Assembly (NCBI RefSeq): GCF_900113955.1
Contig: NZ_FORH01000004.1
Location: 124,001 to 188,000, forward strand
From: Celeribacter neptunius
Lineage (GTDB): Bacteria > Pseudomonadota > Alphaproteobacteria > Rhodobacterales > Rhodobacteraceae
Direction of reading: 5' to 3'
DNA: 64,000 nt
Part shown: piece by piece, positions 53,226-63,107 of the stretch
How the letters are laid out: each line of letters starts with the position of its first letter
How positions within the stretch are numbered: position 1 is the first letter of the stretch
Translations under genes and position numbers: made by a program
Notes under the pieces: model-generated
Seen by the model: the letters and a program-made list of their open reading frames with translations, nothing else
Told to the model about the DNA's origin: nothing
The model's database searches: none

Positions 53226-53918
53226 ATGGCCTCCGACCCACAGACGACTCATCGAGCAATGCCGCGCCCCAAACCCCGTGCCTGGCCGAAATCTCTGATT
53301 CTGCTTCTCATGCTCAATATCCTGCCTGAGCTGGTGTTCGATCTTTTCGTCCTCAGCTCTCAGGATGGATTGGCGGCCATCCTGCGGACGCGTCTCTATC
53401 AATATCTGGCGTTTTGGCCCAGCCTTCTGAGCGGCGCGCATGCCGGTTACCCCGGTCAGGCTCTTTTCATGTTCCTGACCTATGGGTTCCTGCATGCCGG
53501 GCTGGCGCATCTGACGATCAATATGATCACATTGGTCTCACTGTCCCGTCCACTACTGGAATCCCTCGGCTCACGCCGGTTCATGTCGCTCTACCTCATC
53601 GGGATCATAGGTGGAGCCGGCGGCTACGCGCTGCTCGCGACGCAGCCACAACCCATGGTCGGCGCGTCGGGCGCCCTGTTCGGGCTGGCCGGTGCGCTTC
53701 TTTGGGAACGCGCCGTCGAAGACCTGCGCGATCTCGGGCTTTGGGAGACCCTCAGGGGGCTCGCATTCCCGCTCCTGTGGCTCGTTCTGATCAATGTCGT
53801 GATGTATGTGGCCTTCAACGGGCATCTGGCCTGGGAGGCGCATCTGGGGGGCTGTATCAGTGGCGCAATTGCCATGGCCTGGCTCATGCATCGGCGCAAA
53901 GCACAGGGCACCGATTGA
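53226..53918 (+). CDS. Rhomboid-family intramembrane serine protease
   Basis: The 230-aa membrane protein has six hydrophobic segments. Catalytic features are the HLTINM motif in helix 2, the nucleophile Ser in GASGALFGLAG, and the His in EAHLGGCISGAIA. It cleaves transmembrane substrates; targets are unknown. The start is not fixed: 53226 lacks a clear ribosome site and MPRPKPRAWP at 53262 is possible. It is the first chromosomal gene right of the island. Confidence 0.9.
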   Translation: MASDPQTTHRAMPRPKPRAWPKSLILLLMLNILPELVFDLFVLSSQDGLAAILRTRLYQYLAFWPSLLSGAHAGYPGQALFMFLTYGFLHAGLAHLTINMITLVSLSRPLLESLGSRRFMSLYLIGIIGGAGGYALLATQPQPMVGASGALFGLAGALLWERAVEDLRDLGLWETLRGLAFPLLWLVLINVVMYVAFNGHLAWEAHLGGCISGAIAMAWLMHRRKAQGTD

Positions 53919-53990
53919 GCCCCGCGCCCATCGCGCGACGATAGCAGGTAATCGATACCCCGGCTGTGGCTTCTCAGAGCACGAAATGCA

Positions 53991-55592
53991 CTATTCCGGA
54001 ATGTACTCCGGAAGCTTTTGCAGCGCCTGCGCCATGAAGGTCTGCATCCGCTGCTCCGCCTCCTGAACGGTCTCGCCTTCGCCGATCTTGGTCACGAAAC
54101 GCACAATGCCACCATCCGTACGGCCTTTGGTCAAACCGTCGCGCAGCACGGTCAGCTTGGCCGCGAAGTCATTGGTCATCCGGACACCACGCTGTTCGAA
54201 CCAATAGTAGACCAATTGCTGTTCAGTTTGCTTTTCGATGATCGCACGGTTGACGGTAAAACTTCCGTAGACCGTGTTCGGGAAGCTGACCTGGGCTTTC
54301 TCCAAAGAATGAATTTCCCAGCCGCCGGACGGCAGACACACTTCGGGTGAGTGAATGCCCTGCCCTTCGGTCTGGCTCGCATACCAGGCCGAGAAAAACT
54401 CAACCGGTTCCCTTTGGTCCGGGCTGGTATAGAGGCTCATGATATAGTCATTGGCGCCCAGGACACGTTCGACATCGTCATCGAGGATCATGGTCTGGCC
54501 ACGCCAATTCTCGATCGTGCGCGGGAAAAGGGCAAAGACCTCCCGGACCAGCGGCGGGGCGTCAGGCCGGAGAGCCGGCACCAACACGGCCGAGGCCGCG
54601 GTGATGAGCACAGCAGCGACCATCGGAACCACGGAAGCGCGCAGCCGGAAAACCCGGCCCAGATGCGGCCCCATCCCGCCGAAGTCGAAATCCACGGTTT
54701 CGCTCAGGGTCTTCGGGTTGGTGGTGAACCGTTGCAGGAGCATTGCGAACAGAAACAGGATCGCGACACAGGTTCCGAAAATCACCCAACCTTCGAAATA
54801 GTGCAAAAATCCCTCGGCCTGTCCGATGCCGTAATAATTCACCAGTACACCGATCATGCCGATCCGGAAGGAATTCATCAGCACGGCCAGCGGCGCGGCC
54901 AGTGCAAAGATCAGGACCTTGTGCGCATAGGGACCCCGATAGAGAATCGCCACGAGATAGCTGAACGACAGGATCGGGAAGAGATAGCGCAGCCCGGAAC
55001 AGGCTTCGGCCACCAAGAGCTGATAGGGGCCAAGATCGATGACATTGCCATCAAGGAACACCGGGATGCCGAAGAGGTTGATCACCCAAACGCCGAACTC
55101 GGAAGACACACCCTGAAGAAAGGTGTTCATTTTCCAGTACATGTATTGTGGCAGCGGCAGCATGAAAACGAGGTGCAGGACCGGAAGCTGATGTCTCTTG
55201 CCTTGAGCCCAACCCATGAAGACCAGAACGACGCCCGAGACCCAGATCACAAAGCCATAGGTCACGACATCCGGGATCTGCGCCAGATTGCCGATGATCG
55301 CCACCAGAGCGGCAAACAGCATGACGGCAAGGCCGGGACCTCTCTTAAGCGCCCCCTCCGCCGGACGCGGATGATGGTCCCGCAGCTCGCGCAGGAACAG
55401 GTAGAGTGAGATCAGCGGGATCAGCGGCCCGTGACTATATTCCGGCGTAATCCAGGCCCGCCCCAACGACACGAAGCCGAGCCAGAACAGCGGGATCGAC
55501 ACGAGGACGAGCCCTGCGAGCCAAAAGAAGCCACTCCGCACGAATGGCGCTTGCTGGGTATTCTCCGGGGGGAAGGTATCGACGGAAGTCAT
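53991..55592 (-). CDS. xrtD: Exosortase XrtD-type with fused EpsI domain
   Basis: The 533-aa protein is a multi-pass transpeptidase-like exosortase for C-terminal sorting signals. The catalytic triad is visible: Cys198 (VAEACSGLRYLFP), Arg243 (NSFRIGMIG) and His264 (HYFEGWV). After the last membrane helix, residues 315-533 form an EpsI-like periplasmic domain. The architecture and family context fit XrtD (VPLPA-CTERM type) of Rhodobacteraceae; XrtE is the alternative. No VPLPA- or PEP-CTERM substrate gene is visible in this window. It ends the leftward polysaccharide operon. Confidence 0.85.
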   Translation of the reverse strand: MTSVDTFPPENTQQAPFVRSGFFWLAGLVLVSIPLFWLGFVSLGRAWITPEYSHGPLIPLISLYLFLRELRDHHPRPAEGALKRGPGLAVMLFAALVAIIGNLAQIPDVVTYGFVIWVSGVVLVFMGWAQGKRHQLPVLHLVFMLPLPQYMYWKMNTFLQGVSSEFGVWVINLFGIPVFLDGNVIDLGPYQLLVAEACSGLRYLFPILSFSYLVAILYRGPYAHKVLIFALAAPLAVLMNSFRIGMIGVLVNYYGIGQAEGFLHYFEGWVIFGTCVAILFLFAMLLQRFTTNPKTLSETVDFDFGGMGPHLGRVFRLRASVVPMVAAVLITAASAVLVPALRPDAPPLVREVFALFPRTIENWRGQTMILDDDVERVLGANDYIMSLYTSPDQREPVEFFSAWYASQTEGQGIHSPEVCLPSGGWEIHSLEKAQVSFPNTVYGSFTVNRAIIEKQTEQQLVYYWFEQRGVRMTNDFAAKLTVLRDGLTKGRTDGGIVRFVTKIGEGETVQEAEQRMQTFMAQALQKLPEYIPE

Positions 55593-55698
55593 AGGGCACT
55601 CTTTAATAGGTTCAACGGTACGTGGACTGGATCATGCAATCGAATCTATCATGCGGCGAGAGGAGGCCTCGATCAACTCTGCGTCAGAGATCTCCCGA

Positions 55699-56991
55699 TC
55701 AAAGGCGACCTTGCCAGCTGCGACCGATGTTAAAATAGACAGCTTCGGATGTGGCGCGATCGCTTCCGGTTTCAGATCGCGTCGTCGAGCTGAGACCCAG
55801 CGAAAGTTGCCAGTTCTTGTCGAGCTGATGATTCAGCTGCACGCTGGCAGAGAAGCTTTCCGTGTCGTCATCCGTCAGAAGACTGTTTTCGTCGGCATAG
55901 ACACCCGCCAAGGACAGCGACGACAGCGGCGACAATGCGAGATCGAACCCCGCCACGGCCGCGGTCGTCACGACGACATCGTTGTCCGACGTGTCGGTCA
56001 CCGAGGAATTCAGGGAAAGGCCCAGTTGTGCCGTCGACGTGAGCCGGGCGTCATAGCTCAGCCGCCCGGTGAGTTGCGTGTCGAAATCATCGGAAAAAGT
56101 CGCACCGACATCCAGGCTCAGCTGGCTCGTTTTTGTCGGAGAGATGGCGAGGCCAGCACTGAGACTATAGCGCTCGCTGGTGTTTTCCGGGTCCGCATAG
56201 GCGAGCGAGCCCCGCAGCGAAAGAGCGTCAGACTGAATGGCGGTCAGGCTCAGGCCGAAATTGGTCGTCGCAGCGGCTGCCGTGCTGTCGGATTTCCGAT
56301 GTGCGTAGGACAGCTGACTGTCCAAGCGAAGGGTCGGCGTCAGGTCGAAATGCGCGTTCAGGGCGGATGTCCAGTTCGAGCTGTCTTCCAAACCGGAGGA
56401 GCTGACATTGGAGTATTTCAGCTCGTTCCCCGACAGGGTGACGCCCCAGCCGAAGGCCTGATCCTGATCGAATTGGGCGGTCAGACGGTACGAGATATTC
56501 TCGCGCGTCCCGGTGCCCTGCAGGCTGGCAAGGTCCTCCGGAACGACAATCACGCCATCCTCATCGGCCACAAGCTCGGCGGCATTCAGATAAGAAATGT
56601 CGTCCGTGAGATATTGCGCATAGGCGCTCAACTCTGCACGCGGGGCAATATGCGCGTAGCGCAGCACCGCGTTCTTGCGGTCCAGCGAGAATTCTTTATT
56701 GGCGCTGTCCACATCTCCGAACGGATAGTTCAGACGGCCGGCGGCAGTCAGGGAAAACGTCGACTGGCGGCTCACGGAATGCAAGGTCGCACTCAAATCC
56801 GTCTTCAGCAGATAGCGCACGTCGCTATCGTCTGCGGTCAACGTCGGGTTGCGCGTGGCTTCAAAGCCCTGGCGCAGGCTGAACTCTTGCGTCAGCCCAC
56901 CCCGTTCCTGACCCAAGGCGGGCGAGATCGCAGCGATACAGATGACTGCCGTTGAAACGCTTGTCCGAAGCGAATTAGACCGTTTCTTCAT
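55699..56991 (-). CDS. Outer-membrane beta-barrel protein of the exopolysaccharide locus
   Basis: The 430-aa protein has a signal peptide ending near ISPALGQ. The rest is a long series of amphipathic strands (LSLDVGATFSDDFD, RLTSTAQLGLSLNSSV, and many similar) ending in YFNIGRSWQGRL. This is the pattern of barrel proteins found in exosortase-linked EPS loci, probably for polymer export. Subtype is not recognised. It lies 27 nt after the Wza-like gene and 106 nt before xrtD. Confidence 0.75.
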   Translation of the reverse strand: MKKRSNSLRTSVSTAVICIAAISPALGQERGGLTQEFSLRQGFEATRNPTLTADDSDVRYLLKTDLSATLHSVSRQSTFSLTAAGRLNYPFGDVDSANKEFSLDRKNAVLRYAHIAPRAELSAYAQYLTDDISYLNAAELVADEDGVIVVPEDLASLQGTGTRENISYRLTAQFDQDQAFGWGVTLSGNELKYSNVSSSGLEDSSNWTSALNAHFDLTPTLRLDSQLSYAHRKSDSTAAAATTNFGLSLTAIQSDALSLRGSLAYADPENTSERYSLSAGLAISPTKTSQLSLDVGATFSDDFDTQLTGRLSYDARLTSTAQLGLSLNSSVTDTSDNDVVVTTAAVAGFDLALSPLSSLSLAGVYADENSLLTDDDTESFSASVQLNHQLDKNWQLSLGLSSTTRSETGSDRATSEAVYFNIGRSWQGRL

Positions 56992-57018
56992 TTTCGTGCC
57001 CGCCCCCTGCAGCTTCGG

Positions 57019-57627
57019 TTACTCGAACAACCGACGCGCCGGCACCACGATGACATCGCCGTCCTGCATTTCGGAAAGAGCAACGCCGGCTTCGCCGTTC
57101 AGAACCCGTTTGTAGTTCAGTTTTGCGACCGTCTCGCGACCTTCAACAACACGGCGCAGCTGGACGCGTTTCTCCGCGGCAAAGTCGGTGAACCCACCAG
57201 CCTGGGACAGAGCCTGAAGCAGCGTCGAACCGCCGGCGATGCTCAGCATGCCCGGGTTGTTCACTTCACCGATGACGTAGATATCGATCGTCGAGGGGGT
57301 CGCGACCGTATCCGGACGCAGCTGCAACAGGGAAACAACCACGGTCGGGCGGGTTGCAAAGTTGCTCGCGAGACCGTCTGTCACGCGGCGCTGTGCTTCC
57401 GGAATCGAGGCACCGGATACGCGAATGTTGCCGGCCAGCGGCAAGGAGATCCGACCATCGGGGGCCACCAGAACCTCGCGGTTGATGGTGGAATCTTCGA
57501 GCACTTCAACCCGCAACAGATCGCCCGAACGGATACGATAGCCCTGGGCGTTTGCCATGGAAGCGAAAGTCGTCGCAACCAGGATCACGAGCGAGGCGAG
57601 AATAGAGAAATAGCGTGTAGATGTCAT
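57019..57627 (-). CDS. Short Wza/BexD-type polysaccharide export protein
   Basis: The 202-aa protein has a cleavable signal peptide (MTSTRYFSILASLVILV to MANAQG) and no lipobox Cys. A poly_export domain follows (YRIRSGDLLRVEVLEDS, APDGRISLPLAGNI), then one SLBB repeat (IYVIGEVNNPGMLSI, LLQALSQAGGF). It is about half the length of Wza and lacks the C-terminal pore helix, so it likely forms a partial periplasmic export ring with the barrel protein. The start at 57627 is the best fit; in-frame codons extend to 57714. Confidence 0.85.
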   Translation of the reverse strand: MTSTRYFSILASLVILVATTFASMANAQGYRIRSGDLLRVEVLEDSTINREVLVAPDGRISLPLAGNIRVSGASIPEAQRRVTDGLASNFATRPTVVVSLLQLRPDTVATPSTIDIYVIGEVNNPGMLSIAGGSTLLQALSQAGGFTDFAAEKRVQLRRVVEGRETVAKLNYKRVLNGEAGVALSEMQDGDVIVVPARRLFE

Positions 57628-57764
57628 TTTATAACGTCCAGACTTCAAAGGATTCACATCATGCATCCGCACAATTGTGCATTGCGGTTTCAGTATCACA
57701 GAACAGAAATTCACCCTAGGTAAACGATAGGGTTTGGCCCTGTTATGTGGCTTGTAGGCGACAG

Positions 57765-60209
57765 TTATTGGCTCGCCTCGGCGGCAAGCATGTCATATTT
57801 GGCTTTCGCCATGTCAAGTTTCTGCACATTTTGCCCGCCTTCGGCGAGACGGAAGCCACGTTCATATTCGGCCATGGCCTCGTCTTTGCGATTCGCCGCC
57901 GTGTAAGCTTCGGCAAGATTGAATGCGACGGTCGGATTATCGGGCAAGCCACGCGCCGCAGCTTCGAGATTCAGAACCGCCTCGCTTACCCGCCCCTGAC
58001 GCAGCCTGACATATCCGACCGTATCAAGGATGGCCGGGAAATTGCTGGCGGAGAGGACATTCGCGATCTCTGCCGCTTTTGCGAGAGAGGCTTCATCGTC
58101 CTTATAATAGACAAGCATGCTGGCATAATTGTTCGCCACGGTCAGGTTGTTGGGATTCAGCACGTAGAGCTTTTCGTAACTTGCCAGAGCCGCATCGATG
58201 TCGCCCTCCTGTTCGAGCTCAAAGGCACGCAACAGAACCAGCTGCTCGGAATCCGGCTTCCGTTCAAGCGCAGACGAAAGCAGCGCCTGCGCCTCTTCCT
58301 TTCGGCCATCCTGCTGCAACAGCGCGTAGAGACGTTGGATAACGACGATCTGATCCGGCTCTGCCGCGGACAAGGCCTTCAGAAGCTCAATTGCCTCCCC
58401 CATCTTGCCTTGCAAAGAGAGCAGATTGGCTTCGATCACTTTCAAAGCGATCGTTTCGGGGAAACGATCCTGAAGCTCCTTGAGATGTTTGGACGCATCC
58501 TCATAACGGCCCGACATCACCTCGATCCGCAGGATTTGCAGCTCGCCGCCAAGCTCATCGACACCCTCACCATTCTCATCGAGCGAATTCCGCAAGAACG
58601 CGAGGCTGTCGTCGACGCGATTCTCCTGAAACAGAATGTTGGCTTGCAGGTTTCGTATCAGCTCGGACGCCTCCGGGTTCTTGCTGTCGACCAGGCGATT
58701 GAGCAAGGCACGGGCACCATCGAGATCACCGCGCTGAAACTGCAGTTTCGCCAGCTGCGAAACCAGCGGCATATTGTTGATATTCCTGGCGACACTGTCT
58801 TGCAGCACACGTTCGGCCGCGGCCAGGTTGCCGCGCGCCGCCTGGAAATGCGCATAGGGAATCGCCGCTTTCGGCGACGAATCGCTGACTTCGACCGCCT
58901 GCGCCAAACGCTGTTCGGCAAGCTGCTGATTGCCAAGCCGCTGTTGCGTCTCTGCCAACATCAGCATGGCATCGACGTTGCGCGGCGCCTGGCTTAGCAC
59001 GGTCCGCAGATCCGTCACCGCATCGGTGAGCTCACCGGCCCGGATAAAGCGGGAGGCCCGCGTCAACAGCGCGTCAATATAATAGGGGTCCGTATCGAGA
59101 ATCTCGGTGAGCAACGGCGTGGCGCTGTCGGGGTCACCGAGATCCGTATACATTTTGACCAGTGCCATGCGGCCATCGTTTTTCTGACCCTCGTCCTGAA
59201 TGGCCTCGACAATGCCCTTCATCACCGAGACGTCTCGATCCTGACCGTTGGTGAAGCGAAGATACGCGGCCTGAGCCGCATAGCGGCGGCCAAGATCGGT
59301 TCCCTCGTTTGCGGTTGCCAGACGGTCGATCTCCTCGAGCGCGACATCGTCACCCTGAGTTTCGCGCAGCAAACGCACCAAGGTCGCATGACCCTCAAAG
59401 GGCGCATCGTCTGCCCCGGCCCGTTCCCGCAGAAAGGCTTCGGCTTCGGCCATTTCATTGCGCGAGAAATACCACCCCAAAAGCAGATCTGCGGCCTGCT
59501 CGCTTTCCGGGAAGGTATCATACATCTTGCGCAGACGATCACCGACGAGCTCGTCTTCCCCTCCGGCATCCAGTGCGCGCAGCTCCGCCATCATCAAGGA
59601 TTGCGATCTCGGATGACGCGCGAGGAGGCGCTGAACATAGGGCAATGCGCTGGCGGGCTCCGGGCCCGTGGACGTCCAGTCGATCATCAAGCGCAACGCC
59701 GTATCCAGATCCGGATCCTTTTCGAGCAGCGCGCGGGCCTCTTCGACCTGACCAGCCGCGGCAAGCATGTCATCGCCCTTCTTGGCCTCAAAATAGGCCA
59801 GGATCACCCCGAGGGCCTGCCCCCGCAGATTGTCCGGTTCCAGCTCCAGTGCCTTTTGACCATGGCGCTCTACCTCATCCCATGAATTTGTGTCGAGCGC
59901 GATTTCCGCGAGGCGCCGCCGGATTTCGGCATCGTTCGGATGTTGCTCCGAGAGGATATTAAACTGCGCATAGGCGCGCGGAATATCGTCCTCTTGCAAA
60001 AGCAGCTCGCCATAGAGCTCACGGGCTTCGCGATGGAATTTGTTGTTCTTGAGCGCATTGCGCAGCTCGATAATGGCGCGCGACGTGTCGCCTTCGTCCC
60101 GAAGCTCCAGCGCTGACGCATAGAATTTCTCCGCGCGCTCCTCTTTATCAATACAGCCCGTCAAAACCGACGCGCACACAAGAAACAAAATTCCAACACG
60201 GACAATCAC
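57765..60209 (-). CDS. Large TPR lipoprotein of the exosortase/EPS system (PrsT-like)
   Basis: The 814-aa protein begins with a lipoprotein signal ending in SVLTGC, so it is probably outer-membrane anchored. Most of the length is tandem TPR helices with the spacing LELEPDN, LDTDPYYIDALLTRA, AEPDQIVVIQRLYALLQQ and similar. PEP-CTERM loci carry equivalent TPR proteins that scaffold polymer export. It is first in the leftward operon TPR-Wza-barrel-xrtD. Confidence 0.86.
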   Translation of the reverse strand: MIVRVGILFLVCASVLTGCIDKEERAEKFYASALELRDEGDTSRAIIELRNALKNNKFHREARELYGELLLQEDDIPRAYAQFNILSEQHPNDAEIRRRLAEIALDTNSWDEVERHGQKALELEPDNLRGQALGVILAYFEAKKGDDMLAAAGQVEEARALLEKDPDLDTALRLMIDWTSTGPEPASALPYVQRLLARHPRSQSLMMAELRALDAGGEDELVGDRLRKMYDTFPESEQAADLLLGWYFSRNEMAEAEAFLRERAGADDAPFEGHATLVRLLRETQGDDVALEEIDRLATANEGTDLGRRYAAQAAYLRFTNGQDRDVSVMKGIVEAIQDEGQKNDGRMALVKMYTDLGDPDSATPLLTEILDTDPYYIDALLTRASRFIRAGELTDAVTDLRTVLSQAPRNVDAMLMLAETQQRLGNQQLAEQRLAQAVEVSDSSPKAAIPYAHFQAARGNLAAAERVLQDSVARNINNMPLVSQLAKLQFQRGDLDGARALLNRLVDSKNPEASELIRNLQANILFQENRVDDSLAFLRNSLDENGEGVDELGGELQILRIEVMSGRYEDASKHLKELQDRFPETIALKVIEANLLSLQGKMGEAIELLKALSAAEPDQIVVIQRLYALLQQDGRKEEAQALLSSALERKPDSEQLVLLRAFELEQEGDIDAALASYEKLYVLNPNNLTVANNYASMLVYYKDDEASLAKAAEIANVLSASNFPAILDTVGYVRLRQGRVSEAVLNLEAAARGLPDNPTVAFNLAEAYTAANRKDEAMAEYERGFRLAEGGQNVQKLDMAKAKYDMLAAEASQ

Positions 60210-60529
60210 GACACCGACCTCTCAAAAGACACCCAAACGGTGTTCATTTAACATATATGAGCCACGAGGACACGCAGTTTGTCTGGCCTGACGATGACGC
60301 TGAAACCGCTTTGCAGGTGCGGAAAAGGGGGTCGGGCGCGTTTCTCTGGTCATATGCGAGCCGCCCGCCGCACTGGATTTCACACCAATGTCGCGGACAA
60401 TCAAGTGAAACGAGAGCTGTTGTCCATAAGATGTTATATTTCAGGCATTTTCATGCTTGAACACCAGTCAATTTCTAAAAACATTGCCTCAGTATTTTAG
60501 GGTTCATATACTCACGGAGGGAGGATAGA
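60210..60529. other. Divergent promoter region of the EPS locus
   Basis: The 320-nt space separates the leftward TPR operon and the rightward ATPase operon and must hold both promoters. TGTC-GCG-GACA at 60389-60399 is a small dyad. No gene is supported here; a short frame near 60257 lacks context. Confidence 0.4.
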
Positions 60530-61453
60530 GTGACCGTGCACCAACGCAGCAATGCGTGCACGGACTTTGGGTATGAGAGTAGGTTAATGAACTTTTCCTT
60601 GCAAAACGTGCTGGATCACTTTGGCTTGTCCGGGCGCCCCTTCACGCTGGTACCTGATCCAGGTTTTTTCTTCATGTCAGAGCAGCACAGGTACGCACAG
60701 GCGTCGCTTGCTTATGGCATCATGTCCAGAGCCCCGATCACGATGCTCACCGGCGACATTGGCGCCGGCAAGACGCTTATCTTGCGCGATCTTCTCCTGA
60801 ATCAACAAGATGAAGATATTACGGTGGGTCTCGTCGCCAACGCCGCGCCCGCCGATCGGGTCGAAATGTTGCGCCTCGTGCTTTATGCCCTGGGTGAGGA
60901 CGTCCCCGAGACAGACAGTTACGCGAAGCTCTACGCGCAACTTGAGGCCTTTTTGGTCGACAGATACCGCGCCGGCCAGCGCGTTGTGCTGATATTTGAT
61001 GAAGCGCAAAATCTCGATCGCGATTCGCTCGAGCATTTGCGCATGCTGACCAATATCAACTACGGCGAGCATGAGCTTGTTCAGCTGGTCCTGATCGGCC
61101 AACCGGATCTGCGCGACATGATCGCCCGTCCGGACCTGCGTCAGTTGGCTCAGCGGATCTCGGCCAGCGCCTATATCTCGCCGCTGTCGAAAGATGAAAT
61201 CGGCGCCTATATCGAATACAGGCTACAGGTGGTCGGTCGCGAAGACCCGCTTTTCTCGTCCGACACCTATGAGATGATTTACGATCACACAGGCGGCGTT
61301 CCGCGCCTGATCAATCAGCTCTGCGATTACGGGCTGCTCTATGCCTTTGGCGGCAACGAGCAAATCGTGACCTGCGAAACGCTCGCTTCCGTCGTAGAAG
61401 ACAATTTTCTGATGAGCGGCGAACGCGCCGTTCCGCTTCGCGCCTTGCCATGA
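60530..61453 (+). CDS. ExeA/TIGR03015-like secretion ATPase of the EPS system
   Basis: The 307-aa AAA protein has FGLSGRPFTLVPDPGFFF near its start, Walker A GDIGAGKT (75-82) and Walker B VVLIFDEAQNL. The sensor region NYGEHELVQLVLIGQPDL and GGVPRLINQLCD follow, the pattern of ExeA-type ATPases found in PEP-CTERM/EPS loci. Start: GTG at 60530 has a strong site (GGAGGGAGGATA), while ATG at 60587 gives the usual family N-terminus; both are possible. First of three rightward genes with the Wzz-like and kinase genes. Confidence 0.86.
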   Translation: MTVHQRSNACTDFGYESRLMNFSLQNVLDHFGLSGRPFTLVPDPGFFFMSEQHRYAQASLAYGIMSRAPITMLTGDIGAGKTLILRDLLLNQQDEDITVGLVANAAPADRVEMLRLVLYALGEDVPETDSYAKLYAQLEAFLVDRYRAGQRVVLIFDEAQNLDRDSLEHLRMLTNINYGEHELVQLVLIGQPDLRDMIARPDLRQLAQRISASAYISPLSKDEIGAYIEYRLQVVGREDPLFSSDTYEMIYDHTGGVPRLINQLCDYGLLYAFGGNEQIVTCETLASVVEDNFLMSGERAVPLRALP

Positions 61454-61499
61454 GGCAAAAGCCCCCTTCGAACGCACAATACAGTACTGAGGCCGAGTG

Positions 61500-63092
61500 A
61501 TGGATTTTTCTTTTTATTGGCAGTTGTTCAAGCGCCGTCTGCCGCTCGTGATTGTCTTGGCGATCATCGGCGCCATTGCCGGGGCGACACTGGCCCTGCG
61601 CATGCCGACAATCTTCAATTCGCGCGCGGTCTTGATCGTGCAAACCGCGCAGATCCCCGACGAACTGGCCGCAAGTACCGTGCGCACGGGCGAGATGGAA
61701 GCCCTGCAGATCATTCGGCAGCGTATCCTGAGCCGCGAGGTTTTGCTCGATCTGGCCAACAAGCTAAAGATCTACGACTCCAACACGCTCATGGGGCCGG
61801 ATAGCAAAGTCACCAATATGCGTGACCGGATCACCATCGAAACAGAAGGCGGGCAACGCACACGGTTTGGTCCGCGAGACGCAACCATCATGCAGGTTGG
61901 CTTTGCCGCCGACAACCCGAAGCTGGCCGCAACTACCGCAAATGAGCTCGTCACGCTGATCATGCAGACCAACCTGGAGATGCGGACGGATGTCGCCCAG
62001 CAAACGCTGGATTTCTTCTCTCAAGAAGTTGATCGCTATGAGGCACAGCTCAACAAACTGAGCGCGCAGCTGCTCGACTTTCAGGAAAACAACCTCGGCG
62101 CCCTGCCCGACAGTCTGGATTTCCGTCGGGATCAAATCGCGCGACTGCAATCGAATCTCGAGGATTTGAAACGCAGCGAGGCCACACTCCAGGACCGTCG
62201 CGCACAGCTTGTGAGCCTGTTCGAATCCACCGGGACCACGCAGCTTGACGCCGCGAAACGGCAAATTCAGGCCTTGCCGCAACGCACGCTGCGCCCGGCC
62301 GAACAGCGGCTCGCACAATTGCAGGCGGAATATGAGGCACAGGTCGGTGTCCTGTCCGAAAACAACCCGCGCATGGTCTTCCTTCGCAGTCAGATTGAAT
62401 CCGCCAAAGAGCGCGTTGCCGCGCTGCCGCCGATTGAAGACGGCAACACCGGCGAAGAAACCGCGAAAGAACAGGCCTCCTCGGTTTTCAACATTCAACT
62501 GGCCGATATTGACGCGCAGATCGCCTATGTCGAGGACCAAAAGCTATCGACCCAGGAGCAGATCACCGATCTGAACCGTTCGATCGAAGCCACACCGGGC
62601 AATGCCGTGACCCTTGCCTCGCTGCAACGCGCCTATTCGGCGGCTCAGGAACAGTACAATCAGGCAGTGTCCAACAAGGCGCAAGCTCAGACCGGCACCA
62701 TCATTGAATCGATGTCGCGCGGTCAGCGCATCAGCGTGATCGAACAGGCGGTTCCGCCCGAAAAACCGGCGAGCCCGAACAGGCCGCTGATTTCGATCGC
62801 AGGTCTGGGGGCGGGTGCCGGGCTTGGGCTGCTGATCATTCTGATCGGCGAGCTTTTGAACAAGACCATTCGCCGACCGGAAGATCTCAAGAACCAGCTC
62901 GGGATCGAAACCTTCGCGACAATTCCCTATATCATGACGCCCAATGCGATCATTGCCCGCACGGTTCGAAGCCTTCTCATCGCTGTTCTGGCGGTCTGCA
63001 TCGTCAGTGCCGCGCTCTGGTTCGTGAACAGGAACGTCACGCCCCTTCAACCCCTTCTCGAACGTCTCCTCTCGGCAGCGTCGCTGATCTAA
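61500..63092 (+). CDS. Wzz-type polysaccharide chain-length/copolymerase protein
   Basis: The 530-aa protein has an N-terminal membrane segment (LPLVIVLAIIGAIAGATLAL), a long periplasmic coiled-coil region (YEAQLNKLSAQLLDFQEN and following), and a GNVR-like end with PEKPASPNRPL. A second membrane segment (ISIAGLGAGAGLGLLIILIG) follows, then a third near the C-terminus (LLIAVLAVCIVSAALWFV). The ATG at 61500 after GAGGCCGAGTG is chosen; a GTG one codon earlier is in frame. It would pair with the downstream autokinase to control polymer length. Confidence 0.9.
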   Translation: MDFSFYWQLFKRRLPLVIVLAIIGAIAGATLALRMPTIFNSRAVLIVQTAQIPDELAASTVRTGEMEALQIIRQRILSREVLLDLANKLKIYDSNTLMGPDSKVTNMRDRITIETEGGQRTRFGPRDATIMQVGFAADNPKLAATTANELVTLIMQTNLEMRTDVAQQTLDFFSQEVDRYEAQLNKLSAQLLDFQENNLGALPDSLDFRRDQIARLQSNLEDLKRSEATLQDRRAQLVSLFESTGTTQLDAAKRQIQALPQRTLRPAEQRLAQLQAEYEAQVGVLSENNPRMVFLRSQIESAKERVAALPPIEDGNTGEETAKEQASSVFNIQLADIDAQIAYVEDQKLSTQEQITDLNRSIEATPGNAVTLASLQRAYSAAQEQYNQAVSNKAQAQTGTIIESMSRGQRISVIEQAVPPEKPASPNRPLISIAGLGAGAGLGLLIILIGELLNKTIRRPEDLKNQLGIETFATIPYIMTPNAIIARTVRSLLIAVLAVCIVSAALWFVNRNVTPLQPLLERLLSAASLI

Positions 63093-63107
63093 CGGTAAGG
63101 TAGCACC